From: Actinomyces sp. oral taxon 171 str. F0337
Lineage (GTDB): Bacteria; Actinomycetota; Actinomycetes; Actinomycetales; Actinomycetaceae
Assembly: GCF_005696555.1 (NCBI RefSeq)
Contig: NZ_CP040005.1
Coordinates: 1,922,001-1,986,000 of the forward strand
DNA length: 64,000 nt
Direction: 5' to 3'
Every line of letters starts with the position of its first letter. Position 1 is the first letter of the stretch. This document shows positions 18,098 through 27,799 of this stretch, piece after piece. Under the pieces are notes generated by a model. That model ran no database searches, was not told the origin of the DNA, and saw only the letters and a program-made list of their open reading frames with translations. A program made the position numbers and the translations under genes.

Positions 18098-19356
18098 GTC
18101 GTCTTGACCCTCTCCTGGTTGAGTACCTCGGTCGCGAGCTGACCGCAGGCACCGTCGATGTCGCTGCCTCGAGTGTCTCGCACTGTCGTGGTAATTCCGG
18201 CACGCCGGAGCGTGTCAACGAACATATCCTGAACCGCAACCTCCGAGCAGGTCCAGATGGACCCCGGAGTGGGGTTGAGCGGGATGGGGTTGACATGGGC
18301 CCACCCGGTGTCCCTGCGGTTGAGCTCGTCAGCGAGCAGCTGGGCGCGCCAGGCGTGGTCGTTCATGTCCTTGATGAGCGCGTACTCGATGGACACGCGC
18401 CGGCCGGTGGCTAGAAAGTAGTCGTGGGCGGCGTCGAGCAGCTCGCCGACCTTCCACTTGGAGTTGACGGGGATGAGCTCGTCGCGCAGCTCGTCGTCAG
18501 GCGCGTGCAGGGAGACGGCCAGGGTCACCGGCAGCCCCTCACCGGCGAGCCTGCGGATGAGGGGAACGAGGCCCACGGTGGAGACGGTGATACCGCGAGC
18601 CGACAGGCCGAAGCCCTCCGGGGCCGGGTCAATGAGCCGATGGAGGGCGCCGACGACGTTCTTGTAGTTGACCATCGGCTCACCCATGCCCATGAAGACC
18701 ACGTTGGACAGTCGGGCCGGTCCCCCGGTCAGCTCCCCGGCGGCCGAGGCCTGGGCGGCGTGGCGCACCTGCTCCACGATCTCCCCGGTGGACAGGTTGC
18801 GGGTCAGGCCCATCTGACCGGTGGCGCAGAAGGGGCAGGCCATGCCGCAACCGGCCTGGGAGGAGACGCACAGGGTGGTGCGCTCCTTGTAGCGCATGAG
18901 GACGCTCTCGACGCGGACGCCGTCGTGCAGCTCCCACAGGTGCTTGATGGTGCGTCCGCCGTCGGCGCGCAGGGCGCGCACCGGTGTGATGAGCTCGGGC
19001 AGCAGCTCGGCGCACAGCTGCTCGCGCTGGGCGGCGGGCAGGTCGGTCATGTCCGCGCTGTGACGGGTGAAGTGGGTGAAGTAGTGGCGTGAGAGCTGGT
19101 CGGCACGGAAGGAGGGCAGTCCCGAGTCCTTACAAGCTGCCTTGCGTCCGGCCAGATCGAGGTCGGCCAGGTGACGGGGGGCCTTGCCGCGCACCGCAGG
19201 CACCGCGAAGGACAGGCGCGGCCTGGCATCCGGGCTGGTGGCGCCCTCCGGGGGCTGGTCGGTGGGCATGACCTGGACCTGGCCGTCACGCGGCCGCCTA
19301 GTGATGCTGACGGGCTGCGGGCGCCGGGGGCGCTGCTGTGCTCGCGATGAGTTCAC
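18094..19356 (-). CDS. rlmN: 23S rRNA/tRNA adenine-C2 methyltransferase (radical SAM)
   Basis: A 420-residue radical-SAM enzyme that methylates A2503 of 23S rRNA and A37 of some tRNAs. The cluster motif CxxxCxxC reads CGMACPFC in [19 protein letters not shown]. Other motifs: [30 protein letters not shown], and the C-terminal [18 protein letters not shown] with the second catalytic Cys. GTG 19356 follows GAGGAGCACGAGC; an internal ATG at 19266 (MPTDQPPEG) would remove 30 basic residues and remains possible. It ends overlapping the DivIVA-like gene's start. Confidence 0.95.
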   Translation of the reverse strand: MNSSRAQQRPRRPQPVSITRRPRDGQVQVMPTDQPPEGATSPDARPRLSFAVPAVRGKAPRHLADLDLAGRKAACKDSGLPSFRADQLSRHYFTHFTRHSADMTDLPAAQREQLCAELLPELITPVRALRADGGRTIKHLWELHDGVRVESVLMRYKERTTLCVSSQAGCGMACPFCATGQMGLTRNLSTGEIVEQVRHAAQASAAGELTGGPARLSNVVFMGMGEPMVNYKNVVGALHRLIDPAPEGFGLSARGITVSTVGLVPLIRRLAGEGLPVTLAVSLHAPDDELRDELIPVNSKWKVGELLDAAHDYFLATGRRVSIEYALIKDMNDHAWRAQLLADELNRRDTGWAHVNPIPLNPTPGSIWTCSEVAVQDMFVDTLRRAGITTTVRDTRGSDIDGACGQLATEVLNQERVKTT

Positions 19357-19428
19357 GCTCGTGCTCCTCGTGTCCCGGGGCTGGGGAGGGCCGGGCTGAT
19401 CGATAGGGGTGGGTGCGGCATGCCGTCC

Positions 19429-20463
19429 CTATTTCACCAGGAGGGTGAAGGCGTAGACAAGTGGGGCTGCCACGAGGATCGAGTCGAGCCGGTCCATGAT
19501 TCCGCCGTGTCCGGGCAGGAGCGTGCCCATGTCCTTGAGTCCCAGGTCGCGCTTGAGCAGGGACTCCCCCAGGTCGCCCAGGGTGGAGACGACCACGGTG
19601 CAGGCGCCCAGCGCGGCTCCGGCCCACCAGGGGCCGTCGATGGCCCAGGCGCATCCGGCCCCGGTCGCCACCGCCGCCAGCAGGGAGCCCATCAGTCCCT
19701 CCCAGGACTTCTTGGGCGAGACCGAGGGCGCCAGGGGGTGACGGCCGAAGGTGATGCCGGCCATCCACCCGCCGGTGTCGTTGGCGGCCGCCAGGGCGAT
19801 GAGCATCATGACTTTTCCCACTCCGTGATCCTGCACCAGGAGCAGGACCGCGAAGCCGGCCAGGAAGGGCAGGTAGGTGGCGGCGAAGACCGAGGCGGCC
19901 GCGGCGCTGGAGCGCGAGCGACGGACCTCGTCATGGGCCTCGGTGCGGGGGATGTCGTGACCGGCCTGCTCGAGGACGGTACCGACCTCCGCCTCGGCCT
20001 GGTCCATGAAGCTCCACAGGACGCAGGCGCCGACAGTGGCGACATAGGCCCCGAAGGCCGCCTCCGCTCCCACCTCCCAGGCGCACACGGAGATTCCCAG
20101 GGTCCCCAGCCACAGCGGCGCCAGGGGCAGGCGGATGCGCTTGCGGGCGAAGGCGGCCGCCAGCTCCCACAACGCCCCGCAGACGGCCAGCACGACGACA
20201 CCCACGAAGATGACCTTGTGGAAGGCCAGGGAGCCCAGGACCACGGCGATGAGCACGACCGCCACCCCGATGGCGGCGGGCAGGTTGCGTCCCGCCCGCC
20301 CGGTGGCGGGCAGGGGGTCGTGGTTGCGCGTGGGGCGCGGGTTCAGCAGAGGCGACACGGGGCTCACAGAGGTTGACGGGACAGGGGCGGGAGGCCGGGC
20401 GGAGGCACGGCCGATCCCGGGACGAGGCGGGTCAGACCTCGAGGAGCTCGCTCTCCTTGGCAC
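19429..20463 (-). CDS. cdsA: phosphatidate cytidylyltransferase
   Basis: A 344-residue membrane enzyme that makes CDP-diacylglycerol from phosphatidate and CTP. The C-terminus has the CDS signature LLKRDLGLKDMGTLLPGHGG followed by IMDRLDS. About eight hydrophobic helices start near residue 60. The first 55 residues are Arg/Pro/Ser-rich and may be partly non-coding: the GTG at 20463 overlaps the 3' end of frr by 32 bases and has no clear ribosome-binding site, so the start is uncertain (later GTG codons occur near 20364 and 20355). It follows frr as in many bacteria. Confidence 0.93.
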   Translation of the reverse strand: MPRRASSSRSDPPRPGIGRASARPPAPVPSTSVSPVSPLLNPRPTRNHDPLPATGRAGRNLPAAIGVAVVLIAVVLGSLAFHKVIFVGVVVLAVCGALWELAAAFARKRIRLPLAPLWLGTLGISVCAWEVGAEAAFGAYVATVGACVLWSFMDQAEAEVGTVLEQAGHDIPRTEAHDEVRRSRSSAAAASVFAATYLPFLAGFAVLLLVQDHGVGKVMMLIALAAANDTGGWMAGITFGRHPLAPSVSPKKSWEGLMGSLLAAVATGAGCAWAIDGPWWAGAALGACTVVVSTLGDLGESLLKRDLGLKDMGTLLPGHGGIMDRLDSILVAAPLVYAFTLLVK

Positions 20464-20989
20464 TCAGGGCGGCATCGATCTGCTCGACGAAGCGCTTGGT
20501 GAGACCGTCGAGCTCGTGCTCGGCGCGCTTGACGTCGTCCTCGCCGGCCTCGCCGTCCTTCTTGATGGCCTCGAGTTCCTTCTTGGCCTTGCCGCGGATA
20601 CCACGCACCTGGACGCGGGAGTCCTCGGCGCGGGAGCGGGCCAGCTTGACGTAGTCCTTGCGACGCTCCTCGGTCAGTGCCGGCAGGGTGACGCGGATGA
20701 CGGTGCCGTCATCGGTGGGGTTGACGCCGAGGTCGGACTCGCGGATGGCGGTGACGATGTCCTTCATGGCAGAGCGGTCGAAGGGGCTGACCAGGACGGT
20801 GCGGGCCTCGGGGATCGTCAGGGAGGCGAGCTGCTGGAGCGGGGTGGGGGCGCCGTAGTAGTCCACGACGATCCCGTTGAACATCGAGGGGTTGGCGCGG
20901 CCGGTGCGGATGGTGGCGAGCTCGCTCTTGGCGGCCTGAAGGGCCTTGTCCATCTTGTCCTCGGCCTCGAGCATGACGTCGTCGATCAT
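20432..20989 (-). CDS. frr: ribosome recycling factor
   Basis: A 185-residue protein, exactly the family's size, that splits post-termination ribosomes with EF-G. It starts MIDDVMLEAEDKMDKALQ at ATG 20989, preceded by AAAGGAAGCACC, a clear ribosome-binding site; the frame is open 51 bases further upstream but without signal. Motifs: RTGRANPSMFNGIVVDYYGA, IRVTLPALTEERRKDYVKLA, and the C-terminal helix VEQIDAALSAKESELLEV. It follows pyrH (157-base gap) in the usual tsf-pyrH-frr order. Confidence 0.97.
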   Translation of the reverse strand: MIDDVMLEAEDKMDKALQAAKSELATIRTGRANPSMFNGIVVDYYGAPTPLQQLASLTIPEARTVLVSPFDRSAMKDIVTAIRESDLGVNPTDDGTVIRVTLPALTEERRKDYVKLARSRAEDSRVQVRGIRGKAKKELEAIKKDGEAGEDDVKRAEHELDGLTKRFVEQIDAALSAKESELLEV

Positions 20990-21145
20990 GGTGCTTCCTT
21001 TACTGGGCGGTCGTGGGTTCGTCAGATAGTGATCGGCCATCGTGGGGATGGCCGCGGGTTGGGACGGTGTGCTGGCCGTCTGCGCCGTGGGCGGTCACGT
21101 AGCTCGAACGGGGCCGTCGGCGGCCCGTCGGAGCCCGCAGCCGGG

Positions 21146-21898
21146 TCAGTCGCAGCTGACGAGTGTCCCGATTCTCTCACCCAGCAGGGCGCGGGTGATG
21201 TTTCCAGGCTCTCCCATGCCGAAGACGCGCATGGCCAGACCATTGTCGCGGCACAGGGCGAAGGCGGAGGCGTCGACCACCTGGAGGCTGTCGGCCAGGG
21301 CTCGTTCGTAGGTGAGCTGGTCGAGGCGCTGGGCCTCGGGGTTCTTGCGGGGGTCGGCGGTGTAGACGCCATCAACCCCGTTCTTGCCCACGAGCAGCTC
21401 GTCGCAGTGGGTCTCCAGGGCGCGCTGGGCCGAGACGGTGTCCGTGGAGAAGTAGGGCAGGCCGGCACCGGCGCCGAAGACGACGACACGGTTCTTCTCC
21501 ATGTGACGGATGGCGCGCAGGGGGATGTAGGACTCGGCGACCTGTCCCATGGCGATGGCTGTCTGGACGCGGGCGGGCACCCCCGCCTTCTCGATGAAGT
21601 CCTGAAGGGCCAGGGCGTTCATGACGGTTCCCAGCATGCCCATGTAGTCGGCGCGGGCGCGATCCATGCCCCGCGACGAGAGCTCGGCGCCGCGGAAGAA
21701 GTTCCCGCCTCCGACGACGACGGAGACCTGGACTCCCGCGCGTACGGCATCGGCGATCTGACGGGCGGCGTCGGAGACGACATCGGGGTCCAGACCTATT
21801 GATCCACCGCCGAAGACCTCACCGGAGAGCTTGAGTAGAACACGCCTGGGGTGCGTGCCGTGGGCCACGCGGTCGTCACGAGCCGGTTCCTGACTCAT
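21146..21898 (-). CDS. pyrH: UMP kinase
   Basis: A 250-residue amino-acid-kinase-fold enzyme that phosphorylates UMP to UDP and is regulated by GTP/UTP in bacteria. Motifs: [14 protein letters not shown] (phosphate-binding Lys), [31 protein letters not shown], and [16 protein letters not shown] chose ATG 21898 (MSQEPARDD), which follows CCAGGAGACATAACGCA; an upstream start at 21937 lacks such a site. Located between tsf and frr as in most bacteria. Confidence 0.96.
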   Translation of the reverse strand: MSQEPARDDRVAHGTHPRRVLLKLSGEVFGGGSIGLDPDVVSDAARQIADAVRAGVQVSVVVGGGNFFRGAELSSRGMDRARADYMGMLGTVMNALALQDFIEKAGVPARVQTAIAMGQVAESYIPLRAIRHMEKNRVVVFGAGAGLPYFSTDTVSAQRALETHCDELLVGKNGVDGVYTADPRKNPEAQRLDQLTYERALADSLQVVDASAFALCRDNGLAMRVFGMGEPGNITRALLGERIGTLVSCD

Positions 21899-22090
21899 TG
21901 CGTTATGTCTCCTGGGTTCGGTGGGCAGGCTTCGCACAGCCTACCCCGTTCGAGACGGCACCGGGCCCCGATGAGAGTCACCCCCGGCGGTCAGACACGC
22001 CATGGGACGAGGAGCACCCTGAGGCATGCGTGAGGACGCGCTCCCGGGAAGCGGAGGTTGATGGATATCGACGAGTGAGGGACGACATGA

Positions 22091-22131
22091 CGGGGCGGGG
22101 GCACGAGCATGGTGCTCGTGCCCCCGCCCCG
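22091..22131 (-). terminator. strong hairpin after tsf
   Basis: A 19-bp perfect stem (22091-22109 with 22113-22131) and a 3-base loop, made almost wholly of G and C. It lies 73 bases beyond the tsf stop and 190 bases before the pyrH start, all on the minus strand, so it should end the rpsB-tsf transcript. There is no U-tract. Confidence 0.7.
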
Positions 22132-22203
22132 GATGTCTCCGGATATCACCGGTGGAGCCGGCCTCGCCGCACACTGGGCGGGCCGACTTGAGGGGTGAGC
22201 GGA

Positions 22204-23043
22204 TCAGGCGCCGACGCGGAAGCGCACGAAACCGGTCAGCTCGCCGCCGGTGGCCTCGACGACCTTGCCGACCGTGGTCTTGGGGTCCTTGGCGAAGGCC
22301 TGGTCGACCAGGACGTTCTCCTTGAAGAAGCCGCTGAGGCGCCCCTCGACGATCTTGGGGATGGCCTTCTCGGGCTTGCCCTCGGCGCGGGTCGTCTCCT
22401 CGGCGATGGCGCGCTCCTTGTCCACGACCTCGGCCGGGACGTCGTCGCGGGTGGCGTATTCCGGGGAGTAGGCGGCGATGTGCATGGCGACGTCGTGAGC
22501 CACCTCGGCGGCCTTGGCGTCGGTGCCCACCAGGACGCCGACCTGGGCGGGCAGGTCGGGGTTGGTGCGGTGCAGGTAGAGCTCGATCTTGTCGGCCTCG
22601 AGGCGACCGACGCGACGCACGACGATCTTCTCGCCGATGATGGCCTGCATGCCGTCGGTGAGCTCCTTGACGGTGGAGCCGCCGACCTCGACCTCGGCCA
22701 GAGCATCGGCGTCGGTGGCGCCGGAGTCGAGGGCGGCGGTGAGGACCTGCTCGGCGTAGTCGAGGAACTTCTGGTTCTTGGCCACGAAGTCGGTCTCGGC
22801 GTTGATCTCGACGAGGACGCCGACCTGGCCGTCGCCGGAGTCGACGACCTTGGCGGCGATGAGGCCGGCGGAGGCGGCGCGGCCCTCGCGCTTGGCGATG
22901 CCCTTGAGGCCCTTGACGCGAATGATCTCAATGGCCTTCTCGGCGTCGCCGTTGGCCTCGTCGAGGGCCTTCTTGACGTCGAGCATGCCGGCGCCGGTCT
23001 TCTCGCGCAGCGCCTTGATGTCAGCAGTGGTGTAGTTCGCCAT
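22204..23043 (-). CDS. tsf: translation elongation factor Ts
   Basis: A 279-residue guanine-nucleotide exchange factor for EF-Tu. The N-terminal UBA-like domain reads ADIKALREKTGAGMLDVKKA; the core has NAETDFVAKNQKFLD, the motif that contacts EF-Tu. The length fits the family. ATG 23043 follows CCAGGAGACATTC. It is cotranscribed with rpsB upstream (115-base spacer that contains a hairpin) and is separated from pyrH by a strong terminator-like hairpin. Confidence 0.97.
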   Translation of the reverse strand: MANYTTADIKALREKTGAGMLDVKKALDEANGDAEKAIEIIRVKGLKGIAKREGRAASAGLIAAKVVDSGDGQVGVLVEINAETDFVAKNQKFLDYAEQVLTAALDSGATDADALAEVEVGGSTVKELTDGMQAIIGEKIVVRRVGRLEADKIELYLHRTNPDLPAQVGVLVGTDAKAAEVAHDVAMHIAAYSPEYATRDDVPAEVVDKERAIAEETTRAEGKPEKAIPKIVEGRLSGFFKENVLVDQAFAKDPKTTVGKVVEATGGELTGFVRFRVGA

Positions 23044-23101
23044 GAATGTCTCCTGGTCAGTCAGTGACTAATAGACGTGTGAAAAAGGACGAGTGAGAGG
23101 T

Positions 23102-23132
23102 GTTCACAGCGCGTGGACGCCACGCTGTGAAC
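23102..23132 (-). promoter_or_regulatory. hairpin in the rpsB-tsf spacer
   Basis: GTTCACAGCG at 23102-23111 pairs perfectly with 23123-23132, leaving an 11-base loop that itself contains GTGG/CCAC. It lies between the rpsB stop and the tsf start on the minus strand. It could be an attenuator that sets the ratio of the two products or an RNA processing site; the sequence does not say which. Confidence 0.5.
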
Positions 23133-23158
23133 GAGGAGCTGAGGCGATGTGCCCGAGC

Positions 23159-24007
23159 TCAGGCCTGCTCAGCGGCAGGGGCCTCGGCGGCCTCAGCCGC
23201 CTCGGAGGCCGACGCGTCGGCCTCGGCTCCGGCAAGGAGCTGGGCCTCCCACTCGGGCAGCGGCTCAGCGTCGGCAGGGGCGACCTCGGCCTCCTCACCT
23301 GTGCGGGCACGGCCGCCGGAGCGGGCCAGCAGACCCTCAGCGGTGGCGTCGGCGACGACACGGGTGAGTAGGGTGACGGCGCGGATGGCGTCGTCGTTGC
23401 CGGGGATGCCGTAGGTGGCCTCGTCCGGGTCGCAGTTGGTGTCCAGGATGGCGATGACCGGGATCCCGAGCTTCTGGGCCTCGGAGATGGCCAGGTGCTC
23501 CTTCTTGGTGTCCACGACCCACACGGCCGCGGGGAGCTTGCTCATGTCGCGGATACCGCCCAGGGTGCGCTGGAGCTTGTCCTTCTCGCGGCGCATCATG
23601 AGCAGCTCCTTCTTGGTGCGGCCGGAGCCGGCCACGTCATCGAAGTCGATCTGCTCGAGCTCCTTCATGCGGTCCAGGCGGGCGCGCACGGTGGAGAAGT
23701 TGGTGAGCATGCCGCCCAGCCAGCGCTGGTTGACGTAGGGCATGCCGACGCGCTGGGCCTGCTCGGCCACGGCGGCCTGGGCCTGCTTCTTGGTTCCGAC
23801 GAACAGGATGTTGCCGCCGCGAGCGACGATCTCCTTGACGAAGTCGTAAGCGGTGTTGATGCCCTCAATGGACTGCTGGAGGTCGATGATGTAGATGCCG
23901 TTGCGCTCGGTGAGGATGAAGCGCTTCATCTTGGGGTTCCAGCGACGAGTCTGGTGCCCGAAGTGGACACCGCTGTCAAGGAGCTGGCGCATGGTAACGA
24001 CGGCCAT
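23159..24007 (-). CDS. rpsB: 30S ribosomal protein S2
   Basis: A 282-residue ribosomal protein. It begins [20 protein letters not shown] and carries [18 protein letters not shown]-like [10 protein letters not shown], and [20 protein letters not shown] near the C-terminus, all hallmarks of S2. The last 45 residues are Ala/Glu-rich and disordered-looking, common in actinobacteria. ATG 24007 follows GGAAGGACCGTC. It heads the rpsB-tsf transcript and is divergent from the secreted M23 gene. Confidence 0.97.
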   Translation of the reverse strand: MAVVTMRQLLDSGVHFGHQTRRWNPKMKRFILTERNGIYIIDLQQSIEGINTAYDFVKEIVARGGNILFVGTKKQAQAAVAEQAQRVGMPYVNQRWLGGMLTNFSTVRARLDRMKELEQIDFDDVAGSGRTKKELLMMRREKDKLQRTLGGIRDMSKLPAAVWVVDTKKEHLAISEAQKLGIPVIAILDTNCDPDEATYGIPGNDDAIRAVTLLTRVVADATAEGLLARSGGRARTGEEAEVAPADAEPLPEWEAQLLAGAEADASASEAAEAAEAPAAEQA

Positions 24008-24504
24008 GACGGTCCTTCCGTGTGTGCCGAGAGGTTGCTCGACGCACGATCATTCGGGGGACGGCCGAGCTGCGTGCTCGGGCGCGTCCCGGAGTTCTTC
24101 TTATGGGTTCTTCCCCGTGGTTCCGCACGCTTGCGAACGCGCACCGAAGCCGGTGACCGGCTGGGAGCCGGCGGACGGGGCCTGGTGCCTGCGACGCACG
24201 GCCACCCGCTCACCGTGGCGAACCGTGATGACCGGGACCGCGACCGTGTCGCCCGGAGGGACGTCCCGAGATGCTCGGGTGCAGGCACGCGAAGTCAGCA
24301 TTCCGGGCCCGTCTCCCGCTGACGCCGGAACGATCCGCAGAATGCTGCGGAGGCGAGGCTATCACAGGGCCGGACCACCTGCCGAGGCCGAATCAGCCGT
24401 ATTCAGAGTCATTCCGGTCACCACAGGCGCTTCCTGATGAGGGCTTTCCACAGGGCCGATCACACTCCCGTCGACCACGGGCGGTAGACGCGCACTCTGA
24501 GGGC
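24008..24504. other. 497-base divergent intergenic region between rpsB and the M23 gene
   Basis: No credible gene is seen. The region must hold the rpsB-tsf promoter and leader (minus strand) and the promoter of the M23 gene (plus strand). A small hairpin, CCCGAG at 24265-24270 pairing with 24274-24279, lies in the rpsB leader. Open frames cross it, but they lack ribosome-binding sites and codon bias. Confidence 0.5.
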
Positions 24505-25332
24505 ATGCAACCAGAACGTTCCCGGCAGGACCGGCAAACCCGAGCACATCGCACGACTCTGTATTGTCCCCGCATCTCACCCCACCGTCTTGCCGTGCTG
24601 GCAACGGCCCTGGCCGCCTGCGGCTCACTCGCCGCACTGCCCGGAGCACCACCGGCTCAGGGCATGAGCGCAGTCACCGTTTCAGCCACCGGCGCCGCCC
24701 TGACCACGGCTCCGGTCCCACCGATCCAGGAGCCGGTGATTCCCGAACTGACGGGGACTGCGCCAGAACCACCCCGAGTAATCCCCTTCCCAACCGCGTC
24801 GACGTCAACCTCGTCAGCCTCGTTCTTCACAAGCGCCAGTCTCCCCTCCCGGCTCATTGAGGAGACGGGGACGAGCGGTCAGGAGGGAACGGACCGGGCT
24901 GCGGACCCTCGGCGAGCGCGGGGGCACTACCGGTGGCCGACCGGCGCACCGGCCACCGTGGTGGAGGACTTCGATCCGCCCGCCGTCGTGTGGGGCCGCG
25001 GACACCGGGGAGTCGATCTTGCGGCTGCTGAGGGCACACAGATCCGCAGCGCCGCCGCGGGGACGGTCGCCTTCGCCGGCATGGTGGCCGGACGTCCCGT
25101 GGTCTCCGTCGATCACGCCGACGGGATCCGCACCACTTATGAGCCGGTCGAACCGACTGTCAGCGCGGGTGACACGGTGGGAGCGGGGCAGGTCATCGGC
25201 ACCCTGCTGCCGGGGCACCGCTCGGACGGGGTCTGCGCCCTGCACTGGGGTGCACGCACCGGCCCCAAGACCTACATCAACCCACTGCGCCTGCTGCAGC
25301 CGGCCGTCATCCGCCTCAAGCCCCTTCACTGA
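24505..25332 (+). CDS. secreted M23/LytM-fold protein, probably catalytically impaired
   Basis: A 275-residue protein starting at ATG 24505. Residues about 27-52 (HRLAVLATALAACGSLAAL) look like a signal peptide after a long basic N-region. A Pro/Ser/Thr-rich linker runs to about 140. The M23 domain follows: WGRGHRGVDLAA supplies the metal ligands His167 and Asp171, and ALHWGART supplies His247. The usual HxH pair is AxH here: Ala245 replaces the catalytic His. The other LytM features (GTVAFAGMVAGRPVVSVDH, VSAGDTVGAGQVIGTLL) are intact. It may bind rather than cut peptidoglycan, or activate another hydrolase. It lies upstream of rpsB as in many actinobacteria. Confidence 0.88.
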   Translation: MQPERSRQDRQTRAHRTTLYCPRISPHRLAVLATALAACGSLAALPGAPPAQGMSAVTVSATGAALTTAPVPPIQEPVIPELTGTAPEPPRVIPFPTASTSTSSASFFTSASLPSRLIEETGTSGQEGTDRAADPRRARGHYRWPTGAPATVVEDFDPPAVVWGRGHRGVDLAAAEGTQIRSAAAGTVAFAGMVAGRPVVSVDHADGIRTTYEPVEPTVSAGDTVGAGQVIGTLLPGHRSDGVCALHWGARTGPKTYINPLRLLQPAVIRLKPLH

Positions 25333-25356
25333 GAACAAGGCCCCGACGAGTTCCGC

Positions 25357-26280
25357 TCAGGCCCGAGGGAAGGCCTGCTCATAGACGCTGCGCAGCCGCT
25401 CCGCCGAGACGTGGGTGTAGCGCTGGGTGGTGGCCAGTGAGGAGTGACCGAGGAGCTCCTGGACGCTGCGCAGGTCCGCTCCCCCACCCAGGACGTGGGT
25501 GGCGGTGCTGTGCCGCAGTCCGTGCGGGCCAAGATCGGGGACCTGGGCGGCCGAGCACAGGCGGTGGACGACGTCGCGCACCGCCCTGGGATCGATGCGT
25601 CGCCCCCGCGCTCCGAGGAAGAGGGCGCCTCCTGCGTCGACGGCGCAGATCTCACCGCGCCGACGCAGCCATTCCTCCAGCGCTCTGGCGGCGGGCAGCC
25701 CGTAGGGGACGGTCCGTTCCTTACGGCCCTTCCCCAGGACTCGCAGGGTCCGTTGAGAGTGGTCGAGGTCGGCGACATCAAGACCGATGAGCTCGGACAC
25801 CCGCACGCCGGTCGCGTACAACGTCTCGATGATGGCGAGATCACGCACAGCCAGGACCTGCCTGTCCGAGGCGAGGTCCGCGGCGGTCTTGAGCAGCTGC
25901 GAGGCCTGCTGAGTCGTCAGCACGCCGGGCAGGCGGTTGTCGACGCGGGGCGCGCGCAGACGCGCGGCGACGTCGGAGGCGAGCAGTCCCGCCTCGAAGG
26001 CCCAGGAGGAGAAGGTCCTCACCGAGGCCGAGCGACGGGCCAAGGTGGCACGTGAGTGACCGCTCGCGGCCATCGCGGCGAGCCAGTCCCGCAGGTCCGC
26101 CAGATCGAGGGTAGCCAGGGCGGGGTCGACGGGCTCGGTGTCTTTCTCACCGACGCCGAGGAAGCTCAGCAGATCACTGACGTCGACGAGATAGGCGCGC
26201 ACGGTGTGCCCGGACAGGTCCCGTTGCAGGGCCAGGTAGCTGCGGTAGGAGGCGAGCAGATCAGCACGCGTCCTAGACAT
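25357..26280 (-). CDS. xerC: XerC-type tyrosine recombinase
   Basis: A 307-residue site-specific recombinase that would resolve chromosome dimers at dif. Catalytic residues are in place: Arg160 in YATGVRVSELIGL, His253 and Arg256 in HGLRHSTATH, His279 in LLGHSSLATTQ and Tyr288 in QRYTHVS. The N-terminal SAM-like DNA-binding domain spans residues 1-95. I chose ATG 26280 (MSRTRADLL); the frame is open to 26409 but that would overlap the ArsR gene. The length and location next to dprA and rpsB match chromosomal XerC rather than a phage integrase. Confidence 0.92.
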   Translation of the reverse strand: MSRTRADLLASYRSYLALQRDLSGHTVRAYLVDVSDLLSFLGVGEKDTEPVDPALATLDLADLRDWLAAMAASGHSRATLARRSASVRTFSSWAFEAGLLASDVAARLRAPRVDNRLPGVLTTQQASQLLKTAADLASDRQVLAVRDLAIIETLYATGVRVSELIGLDVADLDHSQRTLRVLGKGRKERTVPYGLPAARALEEWLRRRGEICAVDAGGALFLGARGRRIDPRAVRDVVHRLCSAAQVPDLGPHGLRHSTATHVLGGGADLRSVQELLGHSSLATTQRYTHVSAERLRSVYEQAFPRA

Positions 26281-26332
26281 GGCAGGCCCCCTTGATGACG
26301 GTCCTCGCTGGCGAATGACATGGGTGAGACAG

Positions 26333-26692
26333 CTATAACAACGTGGCGACCTGTGAGCGGACCTCGGCGATGCGCTGCTCGTCGCGTTTGTAATGGGTCC
26401 ATTTCCCAATACGCGTGGAGGTCACCAGCCCCTCACGCTCCAAAGCTCGCATGAAGGCCGATACGGTCGACTGAGCAAGCCCCACCTTGTCAGTGATCTG
26501 CTTGATGCAGACCCCGTACTCATCGGGATCCGCGATCCCCTGCTCAATAGGGAACTCCGCCCGAGGATCTCGGAGCCACTGAAGAATCCGGAGGCGCACC
26601 GGATGAGCGAGAACCTTGAGGGCGTCGACCATCACACCCAGGTCCGCAGAATCCGAATGACCTGCCGAATGACTCTGCACATCCTCCAGCAT
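26333..26692 (-). CDS. ArsR-family winged-helix regulator
   Basis: A 119-residue regulator starting at ATG 26692, which follows GGGAGGGGCA; a longer open frame upstream overlaps the transporter gene and has no signal. The fold is clear: ALKVLAHPVRLRILQWL (helix 1-2), IKQITDKVGLAQSTVSAFMR (helix-turn-helix) and GLVTSTRIGKWTHYKRDE (beta wing). There is a single Cys (YGVCIKQ) but no CxC or other metal-binding pair, so the signal is probably not arsenic or cadmium. It lies 90 bases downstream of an EamA exporter, on the same strand, and is probably its autoregulated repressor. Confidence 0.9.
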   Translation of the reverse strand: MLEDVQSHSAGHSDSADLGVMVDALKVLAHPVRLRILQWLRDPRAEFPIEQGIADPDEYGVCIKQITDKVGLAQSTVSAFMRALEREGLVTSTRIGKWTHYKRDEQRIAEVRSQVATLL

Positions 26693-26781
26693 TGCCCCTC
26701 CCGCCCCTCTCTGTGCCGCGGCTCGAGGTTCGGGCGAGCATATCACTCGTCCTGAAACCGGCGTTCCGACACCGATACGCA

Positions 26782-27693
26782 TCATGTGCCGAGGACGAGC
26801 TTGGCCCAGTAGATGCTGGCGATGAGGACCACCACACCGAGGAGCTGAGGGAGCGTCAAGGTCTCGGAGAAGAGGATATAGGCGTAGACGGCCGCGGCCA
26901 CAGGCTGGAGCAGGGCGAACAGCGACCCGAGCTGCAGCGACATGAAGTGCATGGCGTGCGCCATGAGGGTCTGCCCGAGTATCTGAGAGGTCAACGCCAG
27001 GACGACGAGCAGCAGCCAGCCCTCTGCGGAACGCGGAAGCAGGTTCTCCCCACGCAGTATCGCCACCGCAAGACACACCGCAGCGCACCACAGACTGAGT
27101 AGTGCCATGATACGTGGCGCGGGATACCTCTTTCGCAGCCCCTGGGCGACAACAAGAAATCCCGTGTAGAAGAATGCCGTGGCCAAGGCCATCGCGTTTC
27201 CTAGCAGGTGCTCCGGGGCCGTATGAACACCGACCGGGGTCAGGAGAAGCAGCCCCCCGATCGCCAGGATCGCCGGAGAAACAAGTCTGACGTCAGGAAC
27301 CTCCCTGAAGAGCACCCACCCGTAGATCGCCGCGGCGAAGGGGACAAGATTGGCCAGGAGGTTGGACTCAGCCAACGTGGTGTGGAAGAACGACATGTTC
27401 CACAGGCACAGGTCAATCGCCAGGAGGGCGCCGCCCAGGGCGATGGTGACATGGTCACGAAGGGGCATGCGTTCCCGCGCTCGGGACCTGCGTCGCAGTC
27501 CGACCCCGGTGTCGAGCAGGAGCAGCATGGGGGCGGCGATCAGAGACCGGAAGCCGCCGGTGGCGATCGGTCCGACCTCACTCAGCCGAACGAACACTCC
27601 CCCGAGCGCCAAACATCCCACTGCGAGCACTGCGCACGCAATCGCTCCTCCTCTCACCCGACCACCGACAGCACGACTCAGATGCTGCACCAT
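26782..27693 (-). CDS. EamA/DMT-family transporter
   Basis: A 303-residue membrane protein with about ten helices in two EamA repeats (residues about 10-140 and 155-300). Features include GGVFVRLSEVGPIATGGFRS in the first repeat and the C-terminal QPVAAAVYAYILFSETLTLP, a typical EamA ending. It would export a small metabolite or drug. I chose ATG 27693 over the adjacent GTG 27696 because AGGAGG then lies seven bases away. It is followed by the ArsR gene, and a palindrome-rich site 107 bases upstream is a likely operator. Substrate unknown. Confidence 0.9.
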   Translation of the reverse strand: MVQHLSRAVGGRVRGGAIACAVLAVGCLALGGVFVRLSEVGPIATGGFRSLIAAPMLLLLDTGVGLRRRSRARERMPLRDHVTIALGGALLAIDLCLWNMSFFHTTLAESNLLANLVPFAAAIYGWVLFREVPDVRLVSPAILAIGGLLLLTPVGVHTAPEHLLGNAMALATAFFYTGFLVVAQGLRKRYPAPRIMALLSLWCAAVCLAVAILRGENLLPRSAEGWLLLVVLALTSQILGQTLMAHAMHFMSLQLGSLFALLQPVAAAVYAYILFSETLTLPQLLGVVVLIASIYWAKLVLGT

Positions 27694-27799
27694 CACGCCC
27701 CCTCCTCACCTCTAATTTCCGCTGTCACCGACCGTCAGCCGCCTCAAGCGGCCGGCTCCCGTATCCAGCGCGGCGATGCGACTTGCCACCAGCACCATA

